NCBI GenBank assembly: GCA_018806915.1
Contig: JAGKQI010000064.1
Coordinates: forward strand, 186,001-250,000
Reading direction: 5' to 3'
Origin: Phytophthora colocasiae
Lineage: Eukaryota > Oomycota > Peronosporomycetes > Peronosporales > Peronosporaceae
DNA length: 64,000 bases
Below the pieces are notes generated by a model. The model did not search any database. It was not told the DNA's origin and saw only the letters and a list, made by a program, of their open reading frames with translations. Made by a program: the position numbers and the translations under genes. Positions 62,836 through 64,000 of the stretch are shown one piece after another. Each line of letters opens with the position of its first letter. Positions within the stretch are counted from its first letter, which is position 1.

Positions 62836-64000
62836 TTAGAGGTTAAAACTTAAAGACACATAACACTTTTGTCTTCCTAATGTATCATCGGTATCATTTC
62901 CAGATTTATCTAGCAGTCCTCCGTAGTTGCTACGGCGCATGACAGCCTTGACAGGATTCTGGAAAGTAGCTTGGGCAGCTTTATACGCAGTTCTGAGTGT
63001 ACGTGGGTCGGTCTCGTACGTCAAAGACTTGACTGCGGTGTTGGACGGGCATCGACCGATGAGCAGCGCCACAGCCTGGAGAAAACCAGCAGCTCCACTA
63101 CAAGTGTCTTGAAGGTAGTCGGAGCCGACACTCAGTCATTGGAGCACTCAAAGCTACTCATGTGGTGCTTGGGGCGAACTTGCACCTAGAATTAGCCAAG
63201 GCACCACCTACCATTAGACCGCCCATCGAGTGTGTGATGATGATGGCATCGGCGATCGTCTTGGACGAGATATTGCTCGTGTTACATACTGACAGGGAGA
63301 AATCGCACACTTTTTGCTGTAGGGAAGCTTCGGTCCACGCGTGGTTGACGGTGTCTAGTCTCGCGTAGTGGACGGAGGAACAGCACGGAGCATTCTCACC
63401 GAAGTTCCCCCAGTAGCTGTCGAATGATTGTTGCGGGGTTTTCATCTCTTGGGTTTGGCCCATGCCATGGATGTAGAGACACGGGCGGGGCTTTGACTTA
63501 CAGGAACATGAAGAGGTCGGCAACTTCACATTCGCTTTCGCTAGGAGGCTTCGAGAGGGGGTGGTTGTACTGTGACGAGCAATTGACTGACCCGTCAGTA
63601 GAGCAAGAGTCACTGGTGTGACGGTGGATGGCTCAACGACTACCTCACACGTAAGTGCTTCTTCCTCGGTTAACAGCGGAGCAGTAATGACTACGGGGTT
63701 GCTCAAGTACTCAACAGTGACGTCGAGATCACTACCGTAGATGGCGAAACCCTGCGACCCCAGCGAACAGGCCACAAAGGTCATCCCGCCGAGTGAACTC
63801 TTAAGCAGTCTATCTCTCGAACAGGATACAACTTCGCCATCGGAAGTTGCACTGGAGATCGGAATGGCGTCGTTGAGTACTGTTATGATCGAGTTGAGAG
63901 CCGGTAGAGAGCTAGCAGCGATGCATCGAGCAGTCTCGGGGGTACTGGCGTTGTCTACTGCCGACTTGACGTAGTACACGATGCCGTCCACTAGCAGCAA
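62836..64000 (-). pseudogene. broken alpha/beta-hydrolase (lipase-like) gene, cut by the right edge
   Basis: From the right edge to 63158 a minus-strand frame carries CLYIHGMGQTQEMKTPQQSF, with the oxyanion-type HGMG, and IIITHSMGGLMVGGALANSR, with the nucleophile Ser in H-S-M-G-G. Just after SRCKFAPSTT a TGA appears where a Trp codon would be expected. Within the next 30 bp the frame shifts, and homologous sequence (YLQDTCSGAAGFLQAVALLI) continues in another frame to 62836. So the gene has a nonsense change and a frameshift in its C-terminal half. The N-terminus lies outside the window. Confidence 0.7.

Noticed and set aside
1..64000. CRISPR arrays, bacterial operons or phage genes
   Set aside because: Introns, ribosomal and Mediator proteins and LTR elements show a eukaryotic nuclear sequence; no regularly spaced repeats were seen.

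Overview
The window reads as nuclear DNA of a Phytophthora-like oomycete. It has compact genes with short introns of about 60-110 nt, an RXLR-type secreted effector, a fragment resembling a Crinkler (CRN) N-terminus, a UMP synthase fused in the order decarboxylase then phosphoribosyltransferase, oomycete-style initiator sequence, and LTR retrotransposons plus piggyBac-like elements. No database search was possible. Product names rest on motifs and remembered family patterns.

Layout. (1) 1-11.7 kb is gene-dense: an RWP-RK regulator, a NIPA Mg2+ transporter, SAICAR synthetase, a basic hypothetical protein, a six-exon mitochondrial carnitine/acylcarnitine-type carrier, a MED9-like Mediator subunit, 60S ribosomal protein L19e and a small secreted Gly/Trp-rich protein. 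A MITE-like inverted-repeat element lies between NIPA and SAICAR synthetase. (2) 12.2-13.7 kb is a deleted and internally inverted pseudogene copy of the 1345-residue coiled-coil gene at 28.4 kb. (3) 13.7-27.1 kb is again housekeeping: RED/IK spliceosomal protein, NAC-beta, mitochondrial uL23m, MED18, a Rab-like GTPase, an ARID chromatin protein, mitochondrial mL49, UMP synthase and GTP cyclohydrolase II. A CRN-like fragment and a FAR1/MULE-like remnant sit at 19.7-21 kb. (4) 28.4-41 kb holds the coiled-coil gene, ATP phosphoribosyltransferase (HisG), a small gene broken in its last exon by a Copia element, a four-exon protein and an ER-resident (KDEL) TPR protein.

(5) 41.1-61.3 kb is a repeat-rich accessory block. 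An internally deleted Copia element and a chromodomain-carrying Gypsy element have landed in one decayed host gene. They are followed by an LTR-like fragment, a truncated secreted-protein gene and three decayed piggyBac-like elements, two of them head to head. The introns of these piggyBac-like genes repeatedly carry one palindromic motif built from ACATGT and GTATATAC. This is the least-explained pattern in the window. (6) 61.3-64 kb contains the RXLR effector gene and a broken alpha/beta-hydrolase gene that runs off the right edge.

Functional links: several genes serve nucleotide or PRPP metabolism (SAICAR synthetase, UMP synthase, HisG, GTP cyclohydrolase II). Others serve mitochondrial translation (uL23m, mL49) or Pol II transcription (MED9-like, MED18, ARID protein). 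I see no evidence that they are co-regulated as a cluster. The block from 41 kb onward fits the repeat-rich, effector-bearing compartments known from Phytophthora genomes.
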